Of a DNA stretch of 64,000 bases, positions 50,654 to 59,936 are shown in pieces. The position numbers and the translations under genes were made by a program. This DNA comes from an uncultured Emticicia sp. (GTDB taxonomy: Bacteria > Bacteroidota > Bacteroidia > Cytophagales > Spirosomataceae): contig NZ_CALCZQ010000060.1 in the NCBI RefSeq assembly GCF_937903345.1, forward strand, positions 1 to 64,000. Reading direction: 5' to 3'. The notes under the pieces were generated by a model that searched no databases, was not told the DNA's origin, and saw only the letters and a list, made by a program, of their open reading frames with translations. The stretch's first letter is position 1, and every line of letters begins with the position of its first letter.

Positions 50654-51859
50654 TTAAGAACCCATAATATTATGTCCCATTTTATCTCGTTTGGTCTTTA
50701 AATATCCAATATTATGTGGATTCGCTTCTATCTCAATCGGAATCGAATCAATAATTTCTAAACCATAACCAATCAAACCCGCCCGTTTTTTAGGATTATT
50801 TGAAATCAGTTTCATTTTTTTAATTCCTAAGTTTCTCAAAATTTGAGCTCCAACGCCATAATCACGCTCATCCATTTTGAAACCTAATTCGAGATTTGCT
50901 TCTACAGTATCACGCCCCATTTCCTGCAATTTATAGGCTTTCAATTTATTCAATAAGCCAATTCCACGGCCTTCTTGATTCATGTATAAAATTACACCTT
51001 TGCCTGCATTTTCGACAATTTCCATAGCGGCATGAAGTTGAGGGCCACAATCACATCGACAAGAACCGAAAATATCGCCCGTTACACAAGAAGAATGCAC
51101 ACGTACCATAATTGGCTCATCTTCTTCCCAAGTTCCTTTGATGAGTGCCAAATGCAGTTGGTCATTATCCAATTGGCGAAAAGCTACCATATCAAAATTA
51201 CCCCATTCAGTTGGCATATTTACGCCAATTTCTCTTTTTATGAGCGATTCTTTTGCCAAACGATATTCAATTAAATCTTTAATACTCACCAGTTTAAGAT
51301 TAAACTTTTTGGCAATCTCAAAGAGTTGTGGCAAACGAGCCATTGTACCATCTTCGTTCAAAATCTCAATCAAGACACCCGCGGGTTGCAAACCTGCCAA
51401 AACTGCCAAATCAATGGCGGCTTCAGTATGCCCAGAACGGCGGATAACGCCTCCTTCGGCAGCACGCAAAGGGAAAATATGTCCTGGACGACCTAAATCA
51501 TCTGGCTTTGTAGTAGAATTTACAAGTGCTTGAATTGTTTTCGCACGGTCGCTCGCAGAAATCCCTGTGGTGCAACCATTGCCCAATAAATCGACTGATA
51601 CAGTAAAAGCGGTTTCATGTTGGGCGGTATTTTTGCCCACCATCATATCAAGTTCTAATTCTTCACAACGCTGACGAGTAAGTGGCGTACACATCAAGCC
51701 TCTACCCTCTTTCACCATGAAATTAACCATTTCTGGCGTAGTTTTTTCGGCGGCACACACAAAATCACCTTCATTCTCGCGGTCTTCGTCATCAACAACG
51801 ATGATTATTTCTCCAGTACGAATCGCTTCGATTGCGTCTTCTATGCGGTCTAATTTCAT
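50654..51859 (-). CDS. ribBA: Bifunctional DHBP synthase / GTP cyclohydrolase II
   Basis: 401 residues. The RibB half (1-200) makes 3,4-dihydroxybutanone phosphate: VVDDEDRENEGDFVCAAE, STKPDDLGRPGHIFPLRA, GHTEAAIDLAVLAG. The RibA half (205-401) opens GTP: MVRVHSSCVTGDIFGSCRCD with the zinc Cys triad, QEGRGIGLLNKLKAY, and KMKLISNNPKKRAGL. Both give riboflavin precursors. No FMN riboswitch is visible in the short upstream gap. Confidence 0.96.
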   Translation of the reverse strand: MKLDRIEDAIEAIRTGEIIIVVDDEDRENEGDFVCAAEKTTPEMVNFMVKEGRGLMCTPLTRQRCEELELDMMVGKNTAQHETAFTVSVDLLGNGCTTGISASDRAKTIQALVNSTTKPDDLGRPGHIFPLRAAEGGVIRRSGHTEAAIDLAVLAGLQPAGVLIEILNEDGTMARLPQLFEIAKKFNLKLVSIKDLIEYRLAKESLIKREIGVNMPTEWGNFDMVAFRQLDNDQLHLALIKGTWEEDEPIMVRVHSSCVTGDIFGSCRCDCGPQLHAAMEIVENAGKGVILYMNQEGRGIGLLNKLKAYKLQEMGRDTVEANLELGFKMDERDYGVGAQILRNLGIKKMKLISNNPKKRAGLIGYGLEIIDSIPIEIEANPHNIGYLKTKRDKMGHNIMGS

Positions 51860-51923
51860 TTTAATTTTATCCTTATTATATATAAGTTTTTAACATAAAA
51901 ATTTATAAAAACGTTTATAAACA

Positions 51924-51954
51924 GTCGTGCCACATTGCGGAAATGTGGCACGAC
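51924..51954 (-). terminator. Hairpin between UDP-glucuronate decarboxylase and ribBA
   Basis: GTCGTGCCACATT (51924-51936) and AATGTGGCACGAC (51942-51954) form a perfect 13-bp stem with a five-base loop. On the minus strand the tail is TGTTTATAAA, weak in T, so termination may be partial. It lies 17 bases past the upstream stop. Confidence 0.7.
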
Positions 51955-51971
51955 AAAAAATTTATAAATTC

Positions 51972-52952
51972 TTACTTCTTATCAAACTCACGGTGGGCAA
52001 CTTCATCAAAAAGTCTTTCTCGTGGTAGGCTCTTGAAGTATTCGTAAGTAATTTTCAAACCTTCTGCACGATTTATTTTTGGTTCCCAACCTAAAATATC
52101 TCTTGCTTTGGTTATATCTGGTTGGCGTTGCTTAGGGTCGTCTTTCGGTAATGGTCTATGAACAATTTTCTGATCGGTTCCTGTCAATTTGATGATTTCC
52201 TCAGCAAATTCATTCATCGTAATTTCTGATGGATTCCCAATATTCACTGGATAAGCATAATCAGACAATAACAAACGATAAATACCTTCTACCAAATCAT
52301 CAACATAGCAAAACGAGCGAGTTTGAGTGCCATCACCGAAGATGGTTAGGTCTTCGCCACGCAAGGCTTGACCGATGAATGCAGGTAATACACGTCCGTC
52401 GTTGAGTCGCATTCTTGGACCATACGTATTAAAGATACGGACAATGCGAGTTTCCAAACCGTGGTATGTATGGTAAGCCATTGTCATGGCTTCTTGGAAA
52501 CGCTTGGCTTCGTCATATACGCCACGCGGACCAACCGGGTTTACGTGTCCCCAATACTCTTCAGTTTGTGGATGAACGAGTGGGTCGCCGTAAACTTCTG
52601 ATGTTGAGGCAATGATTACTCTTGCTTTTTTTACACGAGCCAAACCAAGACAATTATGAATTCCGAGTGAACCAACTTTTAATGTCTGAATCGGAATTTT
52701 TAAATAATCAATCGGACTTGCTGGTGAAGCAAAGTGCAAAATATAGTCGAGTTCGCCTGGTACGTGAATAAATTTACTCACATCGTGGTGATAAAACTCA
52801 AAATTTGGATGTTTGAACAGATGCTCGATATTGCGTAAATCTCCTGTGATGAGGTTATCCATCGCAATTACATAATGTCCTTCTTTGATAAATCTATCGC
52901 AAAGGTGCGAACCCAAAAAACCCGCACCACCAGTTATTAATACTCTTTTCAT
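51972..52952 (-). CDS. UDP-glucuronate decarboxylase (UDP-xylose synthase)
   Basis: 326 residues, extended SDR. NAD motif VLITGGAGFLGSHLCDRF, LHFASPASPIDYLKIPIQTL, the catalytic triad including YDEAKRFQE (Tyr-x3-Lys), and TYGPRMRLNDGRVLPAFI typical of UXS. Converts UDP-glucuronate to UDP-xylose with transient C4 oxidation. UDP-glucose dehydrogenase, which makes its substrate, is upstream on the same strand at 53437, with a pseudogene between them. Confidence 0.93.
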   Translation of the reverse strand: MKRVLITGGAGFLGSHLCDRFIKEGHYVIAMDNLITGDLRNIEHLFKHPNFEFYHHDVSKFIHVPGELDYILHFASPASPIDYLKIPIQTLKVGSLGIHNCLGLARVKKARVIIASTSEVYGDPLVHPQTEEYWGHVNPVGPRGVYDEAKRFQEAMTMAYHTYHGLETRIVRIFNTYGPRMRLNDGRVLPAFIGQALRGEDLTIFGDGTQTRSFCYVDDLVEGIYRLLLSDYAYPVNIGNPSEITMNEFAEEIIKLTGTDQKIVHRPLPKDDPKQRQPDITKARDILGWEPKINRAEGLKITYEYFKSLPRERLFDEVAHREFDKK

Positions 52953-52958
52953 TCTTTG

Positions 52959-52993
52959 TCAATTATCAATTATCAATTATCAATTATCAATTT
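52959..52993. repeat. Tandem heptamer repeat
   Basis: About five head-to-tail copies of the 7-mer CAATTAT (TCAATTA register), just upstream of the UDP-glucuronate decarboxylase start codon. A related inverted form (AATTGATAATTGTTAATTG) lies at 53418-53436, on the other side of the four-helix-bundle pseudogene. Confidence 0.7.
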
Positions 52994-53039
52994 TACTTGT
53001 ACAATTGACTGATAATCACTGTTAAAAAAATAATTGTTT

Positions 53040-53393
53040 CTAATTTATTCTTGTTTTTTTCAAAATAGCAAACAGGACTTTTCCAATCTCATCTACATCT
53101 TGAAATATACTTTCATAAACTTTTAGGTCTATATAATCAGTATCTTTTAACAACTAAAGCCAGTATTTTGTTTCTAAACTTTCTTTATAGGCTATTGACA
53201 TTTTTGAAGAAAAATCAACAGTTCAAATTGCCCCATTTGCTTCCGCAATATTAGCTCCGATAGAAGTTCCACTTCTTAAAAGCTGCTTAGAAAAAATAAA
53301 CTCTTTCTTATCATCTTTCAAATATTGGTATGCCCTCACTATTCTAATCGCAAAATTATATGCTTTTGGATATAACGTGGTATCAACAGCCAT
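53040..53393 (-). pseudogene. Four-helix-bundle protein (23S rRNA intervening-sequence type), two stops
   Basis: Minus strand reads MAVDTTLYPKAYNFAIRIVR, AYQYLKDDKKEFIFSKQLLR, SGTSIGANIAEANGAI, stop, VDFSSKMSIAYKESLETKYW, stop, then DTDYIDLKVYESIFQDVDEI and a stop at 53040-53042. The core matches the S23/four-helix-bundle family (RSGTSIGANIAEAxGA; IAxKESxETxYWL) at its normal length of about 115 residues, but two in-frame stops disable it. Such genes are often mobile among Bacteroidota. It sits between the two UDP-sugar genes. Confidence 0.8.
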
Positions 53394-53436
53394 AAGTTAA
53401 AGATATGATTATTAAATGCTACCTAATTGATAATTG

Positions 53437-54750
53437 TTAATTGTTAACCGTTTCTCTACCAACTGAGAAGTATGTATAACCTAACTCACGCATATCTTTC
53501 AATTCATACAAATTTCTGCCATCAAAAATAACTTTATTTTTCAATGCAGCTTCCATTTTCTCAAAATCTGGTGTCCTGAATTCTGGCCATTCGGTCATAA
53601 TCATCAAGGCATCAGCTCCTTCGATGGCTTCGTATGGTGTTTTGGCATATTTTACCTTTTTGCCAACTACTCCACGTACGTTTTCCATTGCTTCCGGGTC
53701 ATAAACTACCACTTTTGCACCTGCTTTTCGCAATTCTTTAATATTGTATAAGGCTGGAGCTTCACGAATATCGTCAGTGTGAGGTTTGAATGCCAGTCCC
53801 CAAAGAGCAATTGTTTTGCCTTTCAAATCGCCATCAAAATGAGCTTTTATGTGCGGCATCATTTTGGTTTTTTGCTTTTCGTTTACTTTCATTACTGATT
53901 TCAAAATTTTGAAATCATAATCAAATTCTGTGGCAGTTTTTTCTAAGGCTTGAACATCTTTAGGAAAACAACTTCCGCCGTAGCCAATTCCTGCAAATAA
54001 GAAACGCTTGCCAATACGACTATCAGTACCGATACCTTTACGAATAGCATCAACATCAGCACCTGCTTTTTCACAAAGATTAGCGATTTCGTTCATAAAC
54101 GTGATCTTCATTGCCAAAAACGCATTCGCAGCATATTTAGTCATTTCGGCCGAACGCTCATCCATAAAGATAATCGGATTACCTTGACGCACTAAAGGTG
54201 CATATAATTTCTCCATTAGTTTTTTCGCTGTTTCAGAAGTTGTACCAATAACTACCCGGTCAGGCTTCATAAAGTCTTCGACAGCAACACCTTCACGCAA
54301 AAACTCAGGATTCGATACTACGTCAAACTCAACCTTTGCACCTTTTGCCACACGTTCTTGTACTTTTTGAGCTGTTCCAACCGGTACTGTACTTTTATCA
54401 ATAATCACAACGTAGTTTTCGAGCAATGGGCCAAGGTCATTGGCTACGCCCAAAATATATTTCAAATCGGCCGAGCCGTCTTCTCCCGGAGGAGTCGGCA
54501 ATGCTAAGAAAATTACTTGTGCATCTTTGATTCCCTCAGCTAAATTGGTTGTGAATTTCAAACGACCTTCTTTGGTATTACGGTCGAAAATCACATCTAA
54601 ACCTGGCTCATAGATGGTTAATTTCCCTTTGCGAAGTTTTTCAACTTTACGCTCGTCAATATCTACACAAGTAACTTGATTGCCTGTTTCAGCAAAACAA
54701 GTTCCTGTTACGAGTCCTACATATCCTGTTCCTACTACTGCTATTTTCAT
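53437..54750 (-). CDS. ugd: UDP-glucose 6-dehydrogenase
   Basis: 437 residues from the ATG at 54750 (MKIAVVGTGYVGLVTGTCFA); 23 residues of upstream open frame encode repeat-like DNA and are excluded. Oxidises UDP-glucose to UDP-glucuronate with two NAD. Signatures: the N-terminal Rossmann motif, STVPVGTAQKV, VVSNPEFLREGVAVEDFM, and the catalytic Cys in GIGYGGSCFPKDVQAL. Substrate supply for the decarboxylase at 51972; together they make UDP-xylose for surface glycans. Confidence 0.95.
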   Translation of the reverse strand: MKIAVVGTGYVGLVTGTCFAETGNQVTCVDIDERKVEKLRKGKLTIYEPGLDVIFDRNTKEGRLKFTTNLAEGIKDAQVIFLALPTPPGEDGSADLKYILGVANDLGPLLENYVVIIDKSTVPVGTAQKVQERVAKGAKVEFDVVSNPEFLREGVAVEDFMKPDRVVIGTTSETAKKLMEKLYAPLVRQGNPIIFMDERSAEMTKYAANAFLAMKITFMNEIANLCEKAGADVDAIRKGIGTDSRIGKRFLFAGIGYGGSCFPKDVQALEKTATEFDYDFKILKSVMKVNEKQKTKMMPHIKAHFDGDLKGKTIALWGLAFKPHTDDIREAPALYNIKELRKAGAKVVVYDPEAMENVRGVVGKKVKYAKTPYEAIEGADALMIMTEWPEFRTPDFEKMEAALKNKVIFDGRNLYELKDMRELGYTYFSVGRETVNN

Positions 54751-55204
54751 ATTTTCAAATCCACCCCTAGCCCCTAAAGAGGAGTTATTTTTAAAACTTG
54801 TTTCATCTGATTGAGGCAATTTTCAGATTATAGTTTTATATTATTTGGTATTTAGTTTAACCACACAAATGTATAACTTTTTTTAGAAACAAAAGTTTTA
54901 TTTAAACAAAAAAAAGTAAAATAATTTCTCAAAAAAAAGGACTTAGTGAATACTTTACTTCATTAAGTCTATATTTTTGGAAAATATATTTTATTTTCGC
55001 AATTCTGTTAAATCATTAAACATAGTAAAAAATAAAGATTCAATAGCTTTTTTGTATTTAGCTTAATGAAAATTAAACACTAAAATTTTGATATTTTGTT
55101 GCTTTTAATAGAATTTTCATTCGTATATACTTGCATAGACAAATGATTCTTTCGTAAATTCACCAAATAATTTTAATTGTCAATCCTTAAAAGAACATCT
55201 TACA
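54751..55204. other. Divergent intergenic region between ugd and the GMC operon
   Basis: AT-rich with A-tracts. A short GC-richer element CCACCCCTAGCCCCTAAAGA at 54771-54790 resembles the CCCCTAGCCCC repeats frequent upstream of Bacteroidota genes. A TATACTTG near-match to the -7 box lies at 55126-55133, 72 bases before the gluconate-dehydrogenase subunit gene. No small gene is supported. Confidence 0.45.
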
Positions 55205-55852
55205 TTGAATAGAAGAGATGCCATGCAAAGAGTAGCCTACCTGATGGGAGGTGCTTTGTCTGCCCCAACGATGATTGCGATGCTCGAAGGCTGCAAGTCT
55301 AATACTGCAACCGAAGCCGCAACCTCTTTTGCTTTATCGACCGACTATAAAGGCTTGGTTGCCGAAATTGCCGAAATCATTATTCCAAAAACCACGACTC
55401 CTGGAGCCAAAGAGGCAGGCGTTGGCCCGTTTGTAGAAATGATGTTGAAGGATTGCTACAAACCTTCGCAACAAGATCACTTTGTAAAAGGTCTTGATGC
55501 ACTCGAAGAAGAATCGAAAAAAGCCAACGGTGGTAAAAAATTCTTGGAAAGTACGCCAGCTCAACAGACTGCTCTTTTGAAGAAATTCGAAATGATGTCG
55601 AACGAAGAAGCAAAGAAAATAGAAACTGCAAAGAAAGTACTCGATGCCGAAACTGGTCTTGCAAAAGAAAACAAAGGCAAAGCAGAAACACCTCCAACGC
55701 CATTCTTCAAGTTAATGAAAGAATTGACACTTTTGGGTTATTTTACTTCGGAAATAGGCTGTAAACAAGCATTGGCTTATGTTGAAGTGCCGGGTAAATA
55801 CGAAGGTTGTGTAAAAATGAATCCTGGGCAAAAAGCGTGGGCGTTGAGTTAA
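55205..55852 (+). CDS. Gluconate 2-dehydrogenase subunit 3-like protein
   Basis: 215 residues from a TTG start, chosen because it yields a twin-arginine signal MNRRDAMQRVAYLMGGALS; the first ATG would remove the RR pair. The mature body matches the subunit-3 family (LVAEIAEIIIPKTTTPGAKE, VGPFVEMMLKDCY, FFKLMKELTLLGYFTSEIG, NPGQKAWALS). It forms a complex with the GMC oxidoreductase encoded 100 bases downstream and probably carries it through the Tat pathway. IAMLEGC may also act as a lipobox. Confidence 0.9.
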   Translation: MNRRDAMQRVAYLMGGALSAPTMIAMLEGCKSNTATEAATSFALSTDYKGLVAEIAEIIIPKTTTPGAKEAGVGPFVEMMLKDCYKPSQQDHFVKGLDALEEESKKANGGKKFLESTPAQQTALLKKFEMMSNEEAKKIETAKKVLDAETGLAKENKGKAETPPTPFFKLMKELTLLGYFTSEIGCKQALAYVEVPGKYEGCVKMNPGQKAWALS

Positions 55853-55952
55853 TAAGTGAAAATTTGAATGAGCGAATGATAGAATAATTCGAGCATTCAA
55901 AAGCATTTAAAAGTTTTAAGCAAAGAATACTAAAAATAATCTATTCAATCTG

Positions 55953-57677
55953 ATGAATATTCAAGGTAAAGGAAAAGAAAAAATGACTTACGACGCCATC
56001 GTTGTAGGTTCGGGAATATCAGGCGGCTGGGCTGCCAAGGAATTATGTGAAAAAGGCTTAAAGGTATTAATGATTGAGCGTGGACGTGACATTAAGCACG
56101 TAGAAGGATATGATACCGCGATGAAAAATCCTTGGGATTTTCCTCACCGTGGCAACATGGACAGCATGGCAAGAGAGCAATATTGGGCGAGCGTTCGTAC
56201 GGGCTATACCGGCCGTGAAGAACACCGACATATGTTTGAAAATGACAAAGAAAATCCATATTTAGAGAAAAAAGACCGTGGTTTCGACTGGATTCGTGGT
56301 TACCATGTGGGTGGTCGTTCATTAATGTGGGGTCGTCAGAGTTATCGCTGGAACGAGCGAGATTTCATGGCAAACCTTGAAGACGGACATGGAGTTGATT
56401 GGCCAATACGCTACAAAGATTTAGCTCCTTGGTATAGTTATGTTGAGAATTTCATTGGTGTAAGTGGCACTAAAGATGGTCTGGATGTATTGCCAGATGG
56501 TGATTTTCAACCTGGAATGGAAATGAACTGTGTTGAGAAAGAATTTAAAGCAAGAACGGCAAAGAAATTTGGTGGTCGTGCCGTAACAATCGGACGAACG
56601 GCTCACTTGACTGCTCCGACAAAAATACAAACTGATTTAGGTCGAGCTTCTTGCCAATTCCGTAATGCTTGTATGCGTGGTTGCCCGTATGGTGGTTATT
56701 TTAGCACACAATCGGGTACTTTACCAGCTGCCAATAAAACTGGCAATTTAACGCTTACAACCGACAAAATTGTTCACCAAGTAATTTTTGATGACGAAAA
56801 AGGCAAAGCTGTTGGTGTAAAAGCTATTGACCAAAATACAAAAGAAGAGTATGAATATTTTGCAAAAATTATATTCTTGAATGCCTCTGCCATTAATTCA
56901 ACTTGGATTATGATGCAGTCGAAATCAAAAACCCACGCCAATGGCTTAGGTAATGATTCTGACCAATTGGGCAGAAATATCATGGATCATCATTTGGCGG
57001 TAGGTGCTTCGGGAACTTTCGAGGGTATGGAAGATATGTATTACTATGGCCGTCGTGCCAATGGTATTTATATACCTCGTTTTGCAAACTGGGGTAGCGA
57101 TAAAAAACGTGATTTCGTTCGTGGATTTGGCTACCAAGGTGGGGCAAGCCGTCCGAGTTGGGGACGTGGCGGCCAAATGGATGGCTTCGGAGCTGACTTT
57201 AAAGAGGAAATGACTCAATTAGGGCCTTGGTCGTTTAATATCGGTGGCTTTGGAGAAACATTGCCAGATGCTAATAATCGATTTACGCTTTCTGACCAAA
57301 AAGACAAGTGGGGCTTACCTGTTGTTCAGTTTGATGCAGGTTGGGGTGAAAATGCCTTGAAAATGCGTGTAACGATGATGAACGAAGCCGCCGAAATGCT
57401 TGATGCTGCCGGAATGAAAAACATCAACACTTATGATGACCGTAGTAAAAACCCTGGTATCGGTATCCACGAAATGGGAACAGCCCGCATGGGTCGTGAC
57501 GCTAAAACTTCGGTATTGAATGCTAATAACCAAGTTTGGGGAGCAAGTAATGTATTCGTAACTGACGGTGCAGCTATGACTTCAGCTTCTTGCGTAAACC
57601 CATCACTTACGTATATGGCTCTTACGGCTCGTGCAGCAGATTTCGCTGTGAGTGAGTTGAAGAAAATGAATTTGTAG
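55953..57677 (+). CDS. GMC-family FAD-dependent oxidoreductase (large subunit)
   Basis: 574 residues. FAD motif AIVVGSGISGGWAAKELCEK near residue 20, then YHVGGRSLMWGRQSYRW, a Cys-rich segment CQFRNACMRGCPYGGYF, HEMGTARMGRDAKTSV with the active-site His, and VTDGAAMTSASCVNPSLTYM at the end. It resembles the periplasmic gluconate 2-dehydrogenase/glycoside 3-dehydrogenase group, working with the subunit-3 protein encoded upstream and a cytochrome. Substrate sugar unknown. It lacks its own signal and relies on the partner. A strong terminator follows. Confidence 0.92.
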   Translation: MNIQGKGKEKMTYDAIVVGSGISGGWAAKELCEKGLKVLMIERGRDIKHVEGYDTAMKNPWDFPHRGNMDSMAREQYWASVRTGYTGREEHRHMFENDKENPYLEKKDRGFDWIRGYHVGGRSLMWGRQSYRWNERDFMANLEDGHGVDWPIRYKDLAPWYSYVENFIGVSGTKDGLDVLPDGDFQPGMEMNCVEKEFKARTAKKFGGRAVTIGRTAHLTAPTKIQTDLGRASCQFRNACMRGCPYGGYFSTQSGTLPAANKTGNLTLTTDKIVHQVIFDDEKGKAVGVKAIDQNTKEEYEYFAKIIFLNASAINSTWIMMQSKSKTHANGLGNDSDQLGRNIMDHHLAVGASGTFEGMEDMYYYGRRANGIYIPRFANWGSDKKRDFVRGFGYQGGASRPSWGRGGQMDGFGADFKEEMTQLGPWSFNIGGFGETLPDANNRFTLSDQKDKWGLPVVQFDAGWGENALKMRVTMMNEAAEMLDAAGMKNINTYDDRSKNPGIGIHEMGTARMGRDAKTSVLNANNQVWGASNVFVTDGAAMTSASCVNPSLTYMALTARAADFAVSELKKMNL

Positions 57678-57712
57678 TTTTAAGTCCACAACCGATGGAC
57701 AACGAAAATATG

Positions 57713-57755
57713 AAAACAGCGAATCTACAATTGTGGATTCGCTGTTTTTGTTTTT
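57713..57755 (+). terminator. Rho-independent terminator after the GMC operon
   Basis: AAAACAGCGAATC (57713-57725) and GATTCGCTGTTTT (57736-57748) form a 13-bp stem around the small palindrome ACAATTGT, with TTTTTGTTTTT as tail. Confidence 0.9.
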
Positions 57756-57885
57756 ACGGAGTTTAATTAAGCACTTAGACCAAAATAATCGAAATAAATT
57801 CATTAACTATTTTACTTATAATCAAGCTTTTATCGCTGCGTATAAGCGTCTCGAATCCAGTAGTGCTTAAATGTTCTTAAAGTTA

Positions 57886-59775
57886 TTATTTCACTGACCA
57901 GCCCAATTGCTCATCTTCGTCTTCAAACTCCAATTCGGCATCTTTTTCCCAAATTTCCATTTCGCAAGGCTTGCAATTAAACTTCAATTTGTATTCGTTT
58001 TCGCCGTTTTTGAGAGTTAGAGGTTCGACTAATTTCTCGCCCATTGTTTCACGTTGGAATCTCGCACACTTACCCAGCTCATATTTCACACAATATTTGG
58101 TAGTCATTACTCGTGCTTTTCCGGGATCCCATTGAAGTTCAAATGCTTTTTCGATTTCTGTTACACCGTGACGTTTGTAAAAAGCTCTCGCCAATTTATT
58201 TGAAACATTGTACATGAAATCAAGTTTCTGTACAGGGTATGGATGGTCGGTTTTTGTAATTTGATAAGTTTCTCGGTGGTATTCTTTCACACGAATATCT
58301 ACAAGTTGTTCTAAAACCTCCCTTCTGATTTCGTTTACCTTCGAGATTGGTAAAAACCAATTTCCTAAAAATTCTACCTCAATATCATCAACAATAAAAG
58401 GCGTATTTCCTGTTTTAGCCAAATTTTTCTTGATATTCGGAATTACCGATTCGGCCGAATTTGCCAGCACTTTTTCGGATTGCATATTTACTATATAATG
58501 ATGTCCGTCTTCGTCAATGGCTTTTAGCTCAAAGCCATCGGCAGTTTCAGTAAAATATAGTTTCACACCAATTTTTCTGACCGCACTGTTTTCCTTTTCA
58601 ACCATTTTGTTGAACTCAGCATCAGAATTCCGGTAGATAAGTGTACCAACTGGCAACGGCTTAAAGGTATTTGGAATAACAATATTATTGAAAATGATAT
58701 TGATTTGGGCTCCATCAGCTTCGCCATTTGCGTTGATAAAAAAAAGCCCATCACCATTGTTTAGCTTTTCGTAATTTTCAATAATATAGCCATTGGCTTT
58801 AATTTCAATTACTTTTCCGATGTACTGCCCCTGCGATTTTGGACTTTCCCAATTACCAATTTTCTCCTTACGTTTGTTTACAAAATAATCGGTATAGCCG
58901 CGATTAAAACTTCTATCCATTTCTGGCTCAAAATTATAGAATGTTCTACCCGACGACGCTTTTTGGAATTTTTCGGTGTTATCATCTAAAAATGAATCTA
59001 ATTTTTTTCTCAAAAACGAAGTATTGTTTTTTACATAAACAATATCTTTCAAACGCCCTTCAATTTTGAACGAACAAACCCCAGCCTCAATCAGATTGGG
59101 AAGCTGGTCGCTCAAATCTAAATCTTTGATAGAAAGCAAATGGCTGTTGGCTATGAGCGTTTTGCCCGTTCCGTCAGTTAAATTATATGGAAGTCGGCAG
59201 TTTTGAGCACATGAGCCACGGTTGGCACTTCGTTCACCGCCTGCAATACTCATATAACAATTTCCGCTAAACGACACACACAATGCACCTGAAACAAAGA
59301 ATTCGAGTTCAATATCAGTGGCTTCGTGGATTTCACGCACTTGGTCGAGATTGAGTTCTCTGGCCAAAACAGCTCGTTTCATGCCCGCATCGGCCAAAAA
59401 CTTGACGTGTTTTGGATCGCGATTATTGGCTTGCGTACTGGCGTGAATCACGATTGGCGGCAAGTCCATTTCCATAATGGCCATGTCTTGCACAATGAGA
59501 GCATCAACGCCAATATCGTATAATTCATGAATCAGTTTTTTGCATTGATTCAGTTCATCATCGTACAAAATCGTATTTATAACCACAAAAACTTGTGCCT
59601 TGAATAAATGAGCATAACGCACCATTTCGGCAATGTCTTCAATCGAATTGGTGGCGTTCGTTCTTGCTCCAAACTGTGGAGCACCAATATATACCGCATC
59701 TGCACCCGCATTGATTGCTGCCATACCTTGAATCAGGTTTTTAGCAGGTGATAAAATTTCAATTTTCTTTCTCAT
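57886..59775 (-). CDS. U32-family peptidase (RlhA-like)
   Basis: 629 residues. N-terminal U32 barrel with ILSPAKNLIQGMAAINAGAD, VIHASTQANNRDPKHVKFLA and the Cys motif CVSFSGNCYMSIAGGERSAN followed by GSCAQNCRLPY, plus C-terminal Cys-rich segments (TKYCVKYELGKC and NCKPCEM). The length and domain order match RlhA (YdcP), which with iron-sulfur cofactors makes 5-hydroxycytidine in 23S rRNA, rather than short U32 peptidases. The four-Cys pattern supports a cluster site. Single gene. Confidence 0.88.
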   Translation of the reverse strand: MRKKIEILSPAKNLIQGMAAINAGADAVYIGAPQFGARTNATNSIEDIAEMVRYAHLFKAQVFVVINTILYDDELNQCKKLIHELYDIGVDALIVQDMAIMEMDLPPIVIHASTQANNRDPKHVKFLADAGMKRAVLARELNLDQVREIHEATDIELEFFVSGALCVSFSGNCYMSIAGGERSANRGSCAQNCRLPYNLTDGTGKTLIANSHLLSIKDLDLSDQLPNLIEAGVCSFKIEGRLKDIVYVKNNTSFLRKKLDSFLDDNTEKFQKASSGRTFYNFEPEMDRSFNRGYTDYFVNKRKEKIGNWESPKSQGQYIGKVIEIKANGYIIENYEKLNNGDGLFFINANGEADGAQINIIFNNIVIPNTFKPLPVGTLIYRNSDAEFNKMVEKENSAVRKIGVKLYFTETADGFELKAIDEDGHHYIVNMQSEKVLANSAESVIPNIKKNLAKTGNTPFIVDDIEVEFLGNWFLPISKVNEIRREVLEQLVDIRVKEYHRETYQITKTDHPYPVQKLDFMYNVSNKLARAFYKRHGVTEIEKAFELQWDPGKARVMTTKYCVKYELGKCARFQRETMGEKLVEPLTLKNGENEYKLKFNCKPCEMEIWEKDAELEFEDEDEQLGWSVK

Positions 59776-59936
59776 ACGATATTCCGTACTTATTTTTTAT
59801 TTGATTCCAAACGAATCACAAAACTACGAAATACTTCACAAAAAATTGGGTAAATTGTGAATTTACAGAATTTTTAAGGTAGTTTGAAAATATAATTTTT
59901 ACCTATATTTGTCAATCCCTAAAACAAACACTAAGC

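Noticed and set aside
52959..52993. CRISPR-like array
   Set aside because: The unit is a 7-base tandem repeat without spacers; no cas genes are present.
54751..54819. Longer ugd start
   Set aside because: The extension encodes repeat-like DNA (CCCCTAGCCCC) and is absent from the family; the Rossmann motif begins right after the Met at 54750.
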